Shown here piece after piece: positions 41,564 to 50,451 of a DNA stretch of 64,000 nt. This DNA comes from Nonomuraea sp. NEAU-A123 (GTDB lineage Bacteria; Actinomycetota; Actinomycetes; Streptosporangiales; Streptosporangiaceae), in the NCBI RefSeq assembly GCF_018603905.1, contig NZ_JAHFZZ010000037.1, positions 1 to 64,000 on the forward strand, given 5' to 3'. The notes beneath the pieces are model-generated. The model saw only the letters and a program-made list of their open reading frames with translations. It was not told the DNA's origin and ran no database searches. The stretch's first letter is position 1, and every line of letters starts with the position of its first letter. The translations under genes were made by a program, and so were the position numbers.

Positions 41564-43210
41564 ATGAGCATCGCCGATGATCCAGACCGCGCGCCCGCCC
41601 GCTCTCACCTGTACGCCATGGGAATGTCGGAGGAGGAGATGCGTCGTCCGATGATCGGCATCGCCTCCACCTGGACCGGCACGATGCCCTGCAACCTCAC
41701 CCACCGCGAGCTTGCCGCCCACGTCGCCACCGGCGTACGCAGGGCGGGTGGCACGCCGATGGAGTTCAACACGATCGCCGTCTCCGACAACCTCACCATG
41801 GGCACCCCCGGCATGCGCGCCTCCCTGGTGAGCCGCGAGATCATCGCCGACTCGATCGAGCTGATGGGGCGGGCGCACGGGTTCGACGCCCTGGTGTGCG
41901 TGGTCGGGTGCGACAAGACCGTACCGGCGGCGATCATGGCGCTGGCCCGCCTGGACGTACCCGCCGTCGTCCTCTACAGCGGCAGCATGATGCCCGGCCG
42001 CTGGCGCGACCGGGACGTCACCATCCAGGACATGTGGGAGGCGCTCGGCGAGCGCGCGGTCGGCCGGCTCGACCAGGCCGACGTCGACGACCTGGCCAAG
42101 TACGCGTGTCCGGGCCCCGGCACCTGCGCCGCCCAGTACACCGCCAACACCATGGCGGGCGTCGCCGACTTCCTCGGCCTGGCCCCGTTCGGCATCGGTG
42201 ACATCCCGGCGGTCGCCGACACCAAGAACGCCGCGGCCGAGCGCGTCGGCGAGATCGTCATGGACGCCCTCGCCCGCGACGCCAGGCCCTCGCGCGTCCT
42301 CACCGAGGACGCCCTGCACAACGCCATCGTCTCGGTGGCCGCCATGGGCGGCTCGACGAACGCCGTACTGCACCTGCTCGCCATCGCCCGCGAGGCCGGG
42401 CTGCCGCTGCGCGTCGACGAGATCGGCGCCATCTGCCGGCAGGTCCCGATCATCACCCGGCTCATGCCCAGCGGCGCGCACACCGCCGCCGACCTGTGGC
42501 GCGCCGGCGGCACGGCGCTGGTGGCGCGGCGGCTGCTGGAGGCGGGCCTGCTGCGCCCGGACGCCGTGCTGGTCGACGGCCGTACCTACGCCGACGTCGC
42601 CGCGGCGGCGGAGGAGACGCCGGGGCAGCAGGTGGTGACGACCGTGGAACACCCGGCCAAGGCGCGCGGGGCGCTGGCGATCCTGCGTGGCACGCTCGCT
42701 CCTGACGGGTGCGTACTGAAGCTCAGCGGCAAGGAGGATTTCCGGCGTGAGGGGCCGGCCAGGGTGTTCGACGGCGAGGAGGCCTGTTTCGCGGCGATCC
42801 AGGAGGGGCGGATCCGGCCGGGTGACGTGATCATCGTCCGGTATGAGGGCCCGGCCGGCGGGCCCGGGATGCGGGAGATGCTGTCGATCACTGGGGCGCT
42901 CGTGGGGACAGGGCTGGGGGACTCGGTGGCGCTGGTCACCGACGGGCGGTTCAGCGGGGTCTCGCATGGAATGGTCATCGGGCATGTCGCGCCCGAGGCG
43001 TACGTGGGCGGGCCTCTCGCGCTGGTGCGCGACGGTGACGTGGTGGTCATCGACAGCGCGGCGGGGACGCTCGATCTGAGCGTGCCGGAGGAGGAGCTGG
43101 GGCGGCGGCGGGACGCCTGGGTGCGGCCGGAGCGGCCGGTCGAGCGGGGGGTGCTGGCCAAGTACGCGGCGACCGTCGGGTCCGCCTCGGACGGCGCCGT
43201 GACTGTTTGA
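41564..43210 (+). CDS. ilvD: IlvD/Edd-family dehydratase
   Basis: A 548-residue Fe-S dehydratase. The three cluster cysteines are in TMPCN, VGCDK and GPGTC; AQYTANTMAG follows the last, as in dihydroxy-acid dehydratase. The C-terminal swivelling domain has LKLSGKEDFRREGPARVFD and VTDGRFSG. It is somewhat shorter than core IlvD, and no branched-chain amino-acid genes are nearby. A second isozyme or a sugar-acid dehydratase is as likely as the biosynthetic enzyme. The message appears leaderless. Confidence 0.85.
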   Translation: MSIADDPDRAPARSHLYAMGMSEEEMRRPMIGIASTWTGTMPCNLTHRELAAHVATGVRRAGGTPMEFNTIAVSDNLTMGTPGMRASLVSREIIADSIELMGRAHGFDALVCVVGCDKTVPAAIMALARLDVPAVVLYSGSMMPGRWRDRDVTIQDMWEALGERAVGRLDQADVDDLAKYACPGPGTCAAQYTANTMAGVADFLGLAPFGIGDIPAVADTKNAAAERVGEIVMDALARDARPSRVLTEDALHNAIVSVAAMGGSTNAVLHLLAIAREAGLPLRVDEIGAICRQVPIITRLMPSGAHTAADLWRAGGTALVARRLLEAGLLRPDAVLVDGRTYADVAAAAEETPGQQVVTTVEHPAKARGALAILRGTLAPDGCVLKLSGKEDFRREGPARVFDGEEACFAAIQEGRIRPGDVIIVRYEGPAGGPGMREMLSITGALVGTGLGDSVALVTDGRFSGVSHGMVIGHVAPEAYVGGPLALVRDGDVVVIDSAAGTLDLSVPEEELGRRRDAWVRPERPVERGVLAKYAATVGSASDGAVTV

Positions 43211-43249
43211 CCGGTGCCAGAGCTCCTGGCTGGCTAGCCTGAGACGACA

Positions 43250-45229
43250 ATGACACGGACCTTCTTCGAACCTGACGAGACCGAGGAGTTCGAGGCGGCC
43301 GCGGACCTGCTGATCCGCCGCTGCCTCGCCTGGGCCGGCGAACGCGGTCTGCCGGCCGACGGCGTGGTGCTGGCGGCGGCTCTCGAATCGCGCCACCACA
43401 GCCGCGACGGCCGCCTGGCCTTTTGGGATCGCGAACAGGTGCGGCGCTTCCTGCTGCTATGGATGCCGCACCACGTCGTCGCTCCCCAGGACGTGCTCGA
43501 CGCGGCACCGGAAAGCCTGCGGACACTCCTGCGCTACCTTGACGCGTCCGGTCTGTGGGACCCGCGCGGCGCCCCGGTGGCGGAGCTGTCGGACGTCGTG
43601 ACCGCGGCCGAGTACGCCGCCGCGCTGGACGATCCGCTCCGCCAGAGCGTCGCGAAGTTCTGGGCGCGAATTGCGCTCGACAGAGGTGTCGACCTCGACA
43701 GTCGCCGGGCTGTGGAGAAGTTCCAGCGGGACATCGACGCCGGGCGGGTGCCGTACGACGCCGAGGTTCTCGACCAGTTGATGATGGCCCGGCTCGCCGA
43801 GCCGGAGCTGGACGAGGAGCGCGCGTACGCCCAGCCGCCCATCGCCCTCCCACCTGCGGCGGAGCTCGCCGAGGCGGCGGCTCGGAGCGTTCTCGTACGG
43901 CGACTCGCCGCCGTGGCGGAGTGGGCCGGTGCGGACGGGCGACCGCTCACCGCTGCTGGGGCTCCCCGGCGCCCCGACGCCCGCGAGCTGGCGGCACTGC
44001 TGGAAACCGGGGAAGACGACCTGCTCCAGCTGAACCTCCTGCTCGCCTGGGCGAAGAAGGCACGGCTGATCCGTACGAGCAAGGGACGGCTGTTCCGGGT
44101 GGCCAAGGCCGCGCCGATCCTGCGCGATCCCGAAACCCTGTGGAGACGCGCGTTCGAGGCGTTCTTCGAGCTGGGCAGCACGATCGGGGCGCCGCCGACC
44201 TCCTGGGACTCCGCCTCCATGCTCGTCGAGTCCTTCGACGAGATCCTTCCGGACGTACTGAACTCGATGTACGGCCTGCCGAGCCCTATCCCGGTAGTCC
44301 GCCTCCAGGAGTCGGTGTGGCTGGCCTGCAAGGAGTACTTCCTGGTCGATGGCGAGAGGTCGGGGGAGGAGGTGTGGCGGCGGCAGGTAGACCTGGATCT
44401 GGTGGCCGCGCTCGAGGCGCTGGCCGCGCTCGGTGCCGTGGAGCTGAGCCGTGGGGCGGCCGACGAGCTGTACTCCAGCGACCTCGATGACGAAGACCAG
44501 CCCCTGGATCCGGAGGCCGCCGCCCGGCTGCTGGCCCGCCTGCGCGAACCTGACCTCCTTCTGGCCCGGCTGACGCCGCTGGGCCTGCGGGCCACCCGGG
44601 GACGCATGCTCGCCGAAGGCCGCGACGCCCCGCTGATCGGCGAACTGGCCACCGCCCCGCCCGCCGCACTGCTGGGCCTCCTCGCCCAGCACTACCCGCC
44701 GGAGGCGGCGGCCGTCGAGGTGGCCGGGTGGCTGGCGGTGCCGGGCCAGGACGTCGAGGCGCTGCTGCAGGGCGTACGGGACTGCCCGTTCCGTACGCGT
44801 GCGACGGCCATGCTCGGCACCATGACGGAAGCCCTGACCGACGGCCCGTCGATCATCCGTGGCCTGCGCGGCGACCCGATCCTGGGACCCATCGCCTTGA
44901 CCGCGCTCCTCGACGGTGAAGACCTCCAGCCCGAGTCCCTCAGCGATCGGGAACAGCTGTTGCTGCTGGCGGAAGGGCTGCTCAACCTCCTTGAGCTCGG
45001 GGGAGCGGAGGCGGTCCTTCAGGAGGTCACCGAGATGGCGGGGAAGGACGCGACGGAGGTGATCGAGGCGGCGCTGAGCTCTGGGCATCCTGATGTCGCC
45101 GGACTGAAGGAGCTGGGCGCGCTCCTGCCACAGTTGACCCGAGCCCACCACCCGCTGCGCCTCGTGCCCGGCAACGCACCGGGGTCACGCGGCCGGCGTC
45201 GCGGCCACGGCAAGAAGCGCAAACACTGA
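43250..45229 (+). CDS. Large conserved actinobacterial protein of unknown function
   Basis: A 659-residue soluble, mostly helical protein without signal peptide, membrane segments or known catalytic motifs. Residues 1-130 are acidic and Trp/Arg-rich. The middle (about 200-400) contains a likely winged-helix-like block (LLLAWAKKARLIRTSKGRLFRV). The C-terminal third resembles HEAT-like repeats, and the last 15 residues are strongly basic (GRRRGHGKKRKH), hinting at nucleic-acid contact. A TAGCCT -10 at 43235-43240 lies 9 nt before the ATG. I do not recognise a family name. Confidence 0.75.
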   Translation: MTRTFFEPDETEEFEAAADLLIRRCLAWAGERGLPADGVVLAAALESRHHSRDGRLAFWDREQVRRFLLLWMPHHVVAPQDVLDAAPESLRTLLRYLDASGLWDPRGAPVAELSDVVTAAEYAAALDDPLRQSVAKFWARIALDRGVDLDSRRAVEKFQRDIDAGRVPYDAEVLDQLMMARLAEPELDEERAYAQPPIALPPAAELAEAAARSVLVRRLAAVAEWAGADGRPLTAAGAPRRPDARELAALLETGEDDLLQLNLLLAWAKKARLIRTSKGRLFRVAKAAPILRDPETLWRRAFEAFFELGSTIGAPPTSWDSASMLVESFDEILPDVLNSMYGLPSPIPVVRLQESVWLACKEYFLVDGERSGEEVWRRQVDLDLVAALEALAALGAVELSRGAADELYSSDLDDEDQPLDPEAAARLLARLREPDLLLARLTPLGLRATRGRMLAEGRDAPLIGELATAPPAALLGLLAQHYPPEAAAVEVAGWLAVPGQDVEALLQGVRDCPFRTRATAMLGTMTEALTDGPSIIRGLRGDPILGPIALTALLDGEDLQPESLSDREQLLLLAEGLLNLLELGGAEAVLQEVTEMAGKDATEVIEAALSSGHPDVAGLKELGALLPQLTRAHHPLRLVPGNAPGSRGRRRGHGKKRKH

Positions 45230-45412
45230 CGCATCCTGTTTTGTGGCTCTTCCGGATTGAGGGTGTATCAGACCACAACTACACACTCAGATCGGATGAG
45301 CCCGGAAAGTTTTGCAAGAAATCCGGGAGGCGTGTCGGATCAGGGCTGTGGTGTTCGTAGCAGGGGTGAGGCCGCCACAAGGCGCGCGACCAACTTCCCG
45401 CAAGGAGACACC

Positions 45413-45988
45413 ATGACTGCCACGTACACCTTCGACATCTTCTCCACGCTTGACGGCTTCGCCAACCACAACGGCGACTGGGGCGGCTACTGGGGCAAGC
45501 AGGGCCCCGAATTCCTCGCGTATCGCGCCGCTGCCTACCGCGACCCGCTGCGCATGGTGCTCGGGGCCAAGACCTACTCGTCGAACGCGCCGTTCCTTAA
45601 CGCAGGCTTCGACCGCAGCCTGTTCGACGGGTGGATCACGCGCATGTTCGACTCCCCGGTCACGGTGCTCTCCAGCCGGCTGACCGAGCCGCTCGAGTGG
45701 CCGGACACGACCATCGAGTCCGGCGATCCTGTCGAGGTGGTCACGCGCCTCAAGGCCGAATCCGATGTGCCGCTGCGCTCCCACGGCAGCCTGACGCTCA
45801 ACCGGGCGCTGCTGAACGCCGGCCTGATCGACACCATCGAGGTGACGGTCTTCCCAGTGATCTCCGGGACGACCGGCGTGGACCGGATCTTCGACGGTGT
45901 GGACGACTTCGACCTCGAACTGCTCGAGGCCCGGACCTTCGACGGCCACACGCAGGTGCTGACCTATCGGCCGACCCGACACAGTTGA
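45413..45988 (+). CDS. Dihydrofolate-reductase-fold protein (RibD C-terminal type)
   Basis: A 191-residue reductase of the YyaP/RibD-C group. TFDIFSTLDGFANHNGDWGGYW opens the fold; VLGAKTYSS and SHGSLTLNRALLNAGLIDTIEVTVFPVISG are the nucleotide-binding and core strands. AAGGAGA lies upstream. Members are NADPH-dependent reductases of unknown substrate. The 183 bp upstream hold no clear operator. Confidence 0.87.
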   Translation: MTATYTFDIFSTLDGFANHNGDWGGYWGKQGPEFLAYRAAAYRDPLRMVLGAKTYSSNAPFLNAGFDRSLFDGWITRMFDSPVTVLSSRLTEPLEWPDTTIESGDPVEVVTRLKAESDVPLRSHGSLTLNRALLNAGLIDTIEVTVFPVISGTTGVDRIFDGVDDFDLELLEARTFDGHTQVLTYRPTRHS

Positions 45989-46276
45989 TCGGCGACGGGG
46001 CGGCGTTGAGCCATGCCGGGATCGCCATCCTCGCCGCGTGCGTGGTGTATGGCGCTGTGCTCCTGACGTCGACACGCGGACCGCCAGCGAAAACTCTGCA
46101 CGCCTTAACTCGACGACTCCGTGCGGGGGTTGACTCTCTCGTCGCTGACAATGGTCGTGGCCACACGTTAATCGCTCAGGTTCGATTGGCGCTGGCACAG
46201 GGGCCAGACCTGATGTGGGTCGGCTCCCTCTCCGACGCGTGGATGATCATCTCGCTACCATTGACGGTTCCTGGGC

Positions 46277-46455
46277 GTGGAGGTGACCGTGCTGAAGGTC
46301 GACTGGCGTCCCGGGGCGGGGGATCGTCGCGATCTGCAAGCGGGGAAAGGGGCGGCAGGCGAAGCGAGTTCGTCACCGCCCGCCGTACAGGATGATCCAG
46401 CCGCGCTGGCGGTCTGGATCGCCGCCATCCCAGCGGCCGAGAAGGACGCGCTGCC
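46277..46455 (+). pseudogene. N-terminal gene fragment of unknown family
   Basis: A frame giving VLKVDWRPGAGDRRDLQAGK and DPAALAVWIAAIPAAEKDAL has protein-like composition, then loses it abruptly near 46456. There the alcohol-dehydrogenase fragment begins in another frame. It looks like the remains of a gene truncated by recombination. The rest of 45989-46276 shows no feature I can support. Confidence 0.4.
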
Positions 46456-46463
46456 CCACCCGC

Positions 46464-46802
46464 CCCGAAGGCGACTACGACATCGCCGTCGAAGCCACTT
46501 CCACAGCTTCGGGGGTACGGCAGGCCATGCGTGCCCTGGCACCTGGCGGCATCTGTACCGCTGTCGGCTACTACCTGGCGACGGGCACCCGGGTGCCACT
46601 GATGCGCATGTACGCCACCCTCCACCTGGGCGTCTCCCACACCCGCGCGATCCTGCCCGAACTGCTGGACTTCGTACACCGCACCGGCTTCCCCGCCGAA
46701 CGTGTCACCACGCTGACGGCCGAGTGGGATCAGGCACCCCAGGCCTACCGCGCCCGCACCACCAAGGTCGTACTGCGGCGCGATCCGCTCAACGGAGATT
46801 GA
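46464..46802 (+). pseudogene. C-terminal remnant of a medium-chain alcohol dehydrogenase
   Basis: About 112 residues beginning GDYDIAVEATSTASGVRQAM and including LAPGGICTAVGYY match the nucleotide-binding domain and tail of zinc alcohol dehydrogenases (the C-terminal third). The N-terminal zinc domain and cofactor loop are missing, and no start codon with a ribosome site precedes it. A hairpin (46809-46828) directly after the stop probably was its terminator. Confidence 0.7.
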
Positions 46803-46808
46803 CAGCCG

Positions 46809-46828
46809 CAGCACGCAGTGGTGCTGCT
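46809..46828 (+). terminator. Hairpin after the dehydrogenase remnant
   Basis: GCAGCAC-N6-GTGCTGC, 6 bp after the stop at 46802. Confidence 0.5.
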
Positions 46829-46937
46829 CTGCCGGTGGGACCGGTCGGTGGGGCGTCGGCGGTAAACGGACGCGTCGGCTCATGTGTGAGACTTGAACCG
46901 TATGAGCTTGTAACGGATAGCTGTAGGGGGAGTGGTC

Positions 46938-47546
46938 TTGCAGGTCGCGGTCGTCACATTTGACGGATTCAACGAACTCGACAGCTTTATCGCGTCCGCG
47001 CTGATCAATCGTGCTCGAGCGCAAGGCGTGACTGCGTACATCACGACACCGGCGCCCGTTGTGACATCGATGAATGGCGTGGAGGTGACCGGTCAGCGGC
47101 CGTTGGACTTTGTCGCCGAGGCTGACGTCGTTCTCCTCGGCAGTGGCATCAAGACGCGTGATGTCGTGGCTGATGACACGCTGCTGGCGCGTCTACCGCT
47201 TGACCCCGCACGACAGTTGATCGGCTCGCAGTGCTCCGGAGCCCTGGTACTCGCGCACCTCGGTCTCCTTGCCGGGCGACCTGCCTGCACCGACACCATC
47301 ACGCGGCCTTGGCTCGAGGAGCGCGGGGTGGCGGTACTGGACGCGCCGTTCCACGCGGAGGGCGCGATCGCTACCGCGGGCGGATGCCTGGCATCTGTGT
47401 ACCTGGCGGCGTGGACGCTGCTCCACACGGTCGGCGAGGCCGCGGCCTGGGGCGTGATCGAGTATGCGGCGCCCGTGGGTGAGAAGCAGGAGATCGTTCA
47501 GCGCGTCATGTCCAGGGTGCGCGCGGTCGAGGCAGCGTTGCACTGA
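46938..47546 (+). CDS. DJ-1/PfpI-family protein
   Basis: A 202-residue class I glutamine-amidotransferase-like protein. The nucleophile-elbow Cys is in GSQCSGALVLAHLG, and VAVVTFDGFNELD begins the fold. The TTG at 46938 fits the GGGGGAG site 8 nt upstream, whereas GTG 46932 is too close to it. Such proteins include isonitrile hydratases, glyoxalases and chaperones; none is decided here. Confidence 0.83.
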   Translation: MQVAVVTFDGFNELDSFIASALINRARAQGVTAYITTPAPVVTSMNGVEVTGQRPLDFVAEADVVLLGSGIKTRDVVADDTLLARLPLDPARQLIGSQCSGALVLAHLGLLAGRPACTDTITRPWLEERGVAVLDAPFHAEGAIATAGGCLASVYLAAWTLLHTVGEAAAWGVIEYAAPVGEKQEIVQRVMSRVRAVEAALH

Positions 47547-47581
47547 CCCTGACCTTAGGTCCTGCCCTGCCTAGCTTTTGG

Positions 47582-48870
47582 CTAGCGGCGGGACGGCAGG
47601 CTCGGCGTGACCGTATCCGGTCCCATATGATTCCACAGGATCGACAGTGGCGAAAAGAAGATTCGATCCCCTGAGGGGAGATTCGTCGCACCGAGGTGCA
47701 GGACATACCCGGCACGGAACCTGTCGCCGAGTTTGTCTCTCAACCAGCGCAGGTGCTTGGCGTCCTCGCTCTTGGGCGTGGCCGACGCCTTGACCTCGAT
47801 GCCTACCACAGTGCCGTCGCGGCGTTCGAGGATGAAGTCGATTTCGCGCTTCTCCCTGTCCCGATAGTGCCGCACGGTGACATGTCGGCGGGCGAAGGTC
47901 GACAGCTTGAGAAGCTCTGCGAAGACGAAGGTCTCCAGTAGTCCGCCGAGGGCGGGATGACCAGGGGCAAGGAGTGACTCCGCATCCACATCCATGAGAT
48001 GGGCGGCCAGTCCGCTGTCGGTCACATAGCTCTTGGGCGCGTGGGTCACCCGTGAGCTCAGGTTGTTGGACCATGCGGGCGCCGGAGCGACCAGGAACAC
48101 GGTTTCCAGGTAGGCCAGATACGTACGCACGGTTGCGACGTCCAGCCCCAGACCTTCGGCGATATGGGCGAGGACGACCTGGCCGCCTGCTCGGGCCGCG
48201 ACCAGAGCGATCAGGTCGGGGATCGCCTGGGCCTTGTTGACATGGGCGAACTCGCGGATGTCGCGCGAGATCACGGTGTCCAGGTAGCCGCGGAACCACG
48301 CCCGAATCGCCACTGGTGACTTCAGGCGCAGGACTTCCGGATAGCTGCCCTGGCTAATGAGGTGGATGTAGTCCTCGCGCGTCCATGCCGACTGGCGACC
48401 AGTGAAGCCCCCCGGGTCGATGAACGCCTGATCGCAGAATCTGCCTGCGTCACCCACTCGCTCGCTGACCGCGAAGGGCCACAGGTCCACGAAGGCGACC
48501 CGGCCCGCAAGCGACTCCGACAATGTGGGGATGCTGAGAAAGCGGTCGACCCTGATAGCACGAACTGGCCTGGAGACCAGTCCTCGTCGACTACCTGCTT
48601 GATGGCCAGAATCAGGGGATCGCCGGCTCGTTGAATCTCGTCGATGATCACTGGTTGGGGCCGTCTGCGTGCGAAGGTGCGCGGATCGTCCTTGGCGATG
48701 GCGAGCTCTGAAGGATCGTCGAGGGTGGTGAACGTGGCTTCGCCGAACCGTCGGCAGGACTGGAGCAGCGTTGTCTTGCCGGACTGGCGCGGTCCGTTGA
48801 TGATCACGATCCTGAGCTCTGCGAGAAGCTCCTTGAGAGAGTCGGCCGCGAGCCGAGGAAGAAGATCCAT
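47582..48870 (-). pseudogene. Frameshifted DUF4143 AAA-type ATPase
   Basis: Two overlapping frames make one ATPase. From 48870 (GGGGGC site) the first gives the P-loop GPRQSGKTTLL, DDPSELAI, PQPVIIDEIQRAGDPLILAIK and GQFVLSGST, then turns to nonsense. The second continues RFLSIPTLSESLAGRVAFVDLWPF through the DUF4143 domain to the C-terminal nuclease-like region (EIDFILERRDGTVVGIEVKAS). Loss of a single C near 48545 explains the switch. It could be a real mutation, a sequencing error or programmed slippage; no slippery run is visible. These ATPases have unknown function. Confidence 0.8.
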
Positions 48871-48907
48871 ATCGCCCCCACCTGCAAATAGACTGTGCAG
48901 AGCCCGG

Positions 48908-48973
48908 GTTTTCCCTGTTTCGCGGGCCAAGTTTTCCCTGTTTCGCGGACTCTAGTTTCCCTGTTTCGCGGGC
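48908..48973. repeat. Three direct repeats, 23-bp period, upstream of the DUF4143 gene
   Basis: Copies of GTTTTCCCTGTTTCGCGGRC end at 48927, 48950 and 48973, an exact 23-bp period; the third lacks one T. They lie 38-103 bp upstream of the ATPase start at 48870. The spacing of about two helical turns suggests a protein-binding array. Confidence 0.75.
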
Positions 48974-49023
48974 TGCGCGTAGGCAGGATCGCCGATCGAC
49001 GGTCAGGAAACCCATCCGCCGGG

Positions 49024-49533
49024 CTACAGCCCCTGCCGTCGCTGGACGTCCGCTGTCAGCTTCGCCAGCAGATCGACAAGCGTGTCCCGTTCTTCTTTGG
49101 GCAGGCCCGTGACCAGGCTGGCCTCGCGGCTGAGCACCGAGTCGACCGATCGCTCGATGAGCGCGTGTCCCTCGTCTGTCAGTGACACATTGACGCTTTT
49201 GCGCCCTGTGGTGCCCGGTGCTCGCCGTACCAGACCGTCGCGTTCGGCGCGGGCGACGCGCTGGGAGATCGCGCCGGCCGTCACCAGGGTGCGGCTGGCC
49301 AGCTCGCGGGTGGACAGTGTGTACGGCGGGCCGGAGCGGCGGATCACTGACAGCAGGTCGAGAGTGGCCGCGTCGATGCCGGCTGCGCGCAGGACACGGG
49401 CGCGGTCGTCGGCGAACATCTTCGCCAGCCGCCAGATGGGCGTGACGATCTCGATGGACTCCGTAGGCGTGCCTGGACGCTCGCGCTGCCAGGCCGCCGC
49501 GATCTCCGCCGGGCCGGCCGGATTGTCGGTCAC
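49024..49533 (-). CDS. MarR-family regulator
   Basis: A 169-residue winged-helix regulator: LDLLSVIRRSGPPYTLSTRELA, recognition helix TAGAISQRVARAERDGLV and wing GTTGRKSVNVSLTDEGHAL. The GTG at 49533 has GGAGG at 7 nt and is chosen over longer frames that run through the operator. It diverges from an SDR gene and probably represses both. Confidence 0.9.
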   Translation of the reverse strand: MTDNPAGPAEIAAAWQRERPGTPTESIEIVTPIWRLAKMFADDRARVLRAAGIDAATLDLLSVIRRSGPPYTLSTRELASRTLVTAGAISQRVARAERDGLVRRAPGTTGRKSVNVSLTDEGHALIERSVDSVLSREASLVTGLPKEERDTLVDLLAKLTADVQRRQGL

Positions 49534-49549
49534 TGTCGATCCTCCGCTA

Positions 49550-49565
49550 TGTTTAGGTCTAAACA
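49550..49565. promoter_or_regulatory. MarR operator TGTTTAG-GT-CTAAACA
   Basis: A perfect 7-bp inverted repeat with a 2-bp centre, in the 55-bp region between marR and the SDR gene. Its AT-rich sequence is striking against the local GC content. Confidence 0.75.
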
Positions 49566-49588
49566 ACGATACCCGCATGGGAGGGAAC

Positions 49589-50308
49589 ATGAACAGGACC
49601 GTGCTCATCACCGGAGGCACCAGCGGCATCGGCCGCGCCGTCGCCGAGCTCTTCGCAGCCGACGGCGCCGAGGTCTACATCACCGGGCGCCGCCCCGACA
49701 CCGTCGAGCCGGCCGCCAGGGAGCTGGGCGTGCACGGCATCGCCTGCGACGCGACCATGCCCGACCAGGTCGCCGAGCTCGGCGAGCGGCTGGACGGCCC
49801 GCTCGACGTGCTCGTCAACACCGCAGGGGGCCTGCCGGAGCAGTCGCCGGCCGGAACGCCGCCCCTGGAAGCGCTGGCCGCGCAATGGCAGTCAAGCGTG
49901 TCGACCAACGTGCTCACCGCGGTCCTCACCACCGCCGCGGTTCGCGACAAGCTGACCGCGGGCTCCTCGATCGCCAGCATCGGCACGATCGGCGCGGAAC
50001 GCGGCGGTGGATCCTACGGCGCGGCCAAGGCTGCGCTGGCTGCCTGGAACGCTATGCTCGCCGCCGAACTCGGCCCGCGCGACATCACCTGCAACGTCAT
50101 CTCCTCCGGCTATGTGACCGGCACGAACTTCTTCGGCGGCGGCATGACGGAGGCGCGCCACCAGGCGCTCGTCGACGAGACGCTGCTCAAGCGGCCGGGC
50201 ACGCCCAGCGACATCGCACAGACCGTCTTCTTCCTTGCCTCGCCCGGCGCCCACCACATCACCGGACAGACCATCCACGTCAACGGCGGCGCCTTCACGA
50301 CGCGTTAG
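49589..50308 (+). CDS. Short-chain dehydrogenase/reductase
   Basis: A 239-residue classical SDR. The cofactor site is TGGTSGIGRA; the Tyr-Lys pair lies in GGGSYGAAKAALAAW; the C-terminal GQTIHVNGGAF is typical. An Arg in ITGRRPDT favours NADPH. GGGAGGG precedes the ATG. Control by the divergent MarR protein is likely. The substrate is unknown. Confidence 0.9.
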   Translation: MNRTVLITGGTSGIGRAVAELFAADGAEVYITGRRPDTVEPAARELGVHGIACDATMPDQVAELGERLDGPLDVLVNTAGGLPEQSPAGTPPLEALAAQWQSSVSTNVLTAVLTTAAVRDKLTAGSSIASIGTIGAERGGGSYGAAKAALAAWNAMLAAELGPRDITCNVISSGYVTGTNFFGGGMTEARHQALVDETLLKRPGTPSDIAQTVFFLASPGAHHITGQTIHVNGGAFTTR

Positions 50309-50396
50309 GGCGGCGTTGAGGGGTGCAGGTACCAAGTCGTCGACGAGGTGGACGCGAATTCCTGGCCACGAGCCGGGGGTGAACGCAGTCCAGTTC

Positions 50397-50419
50397 GCCG
50401 CCGCGAAACCAGCGGCGGC
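50397..50419. terminator. Hairpin between the convergent SDR and NicO genes
   Basis: GCCGCCGC-N7-GCGGCGGC in the 143-bp convergent gap. No other feature is evident in the gap. Confidence 0.5.
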
Positions 50420-50451
50420 GGCGCGTGGTTCGTTCCGCAGATCAACCACCT

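Noticed and set aside
46932-46937. GTG start for the DJ-1/PfpI gene
   Set aside because: The ribosome site would touch the start codon; the TTG 6 nt further has proper spacing.
48908-48973. CRISPR array
   Set aside because: Three repeats with 3-4 bp between them have no room for spacers, and no cas genes are present.
50309-50451. Short antisense-strand frame with protein-like text (NEPRAAAAGFAAANW)
   Set aside because: Too short, without start signal or known similarity; it lies in a convergent gap with a hairpin.
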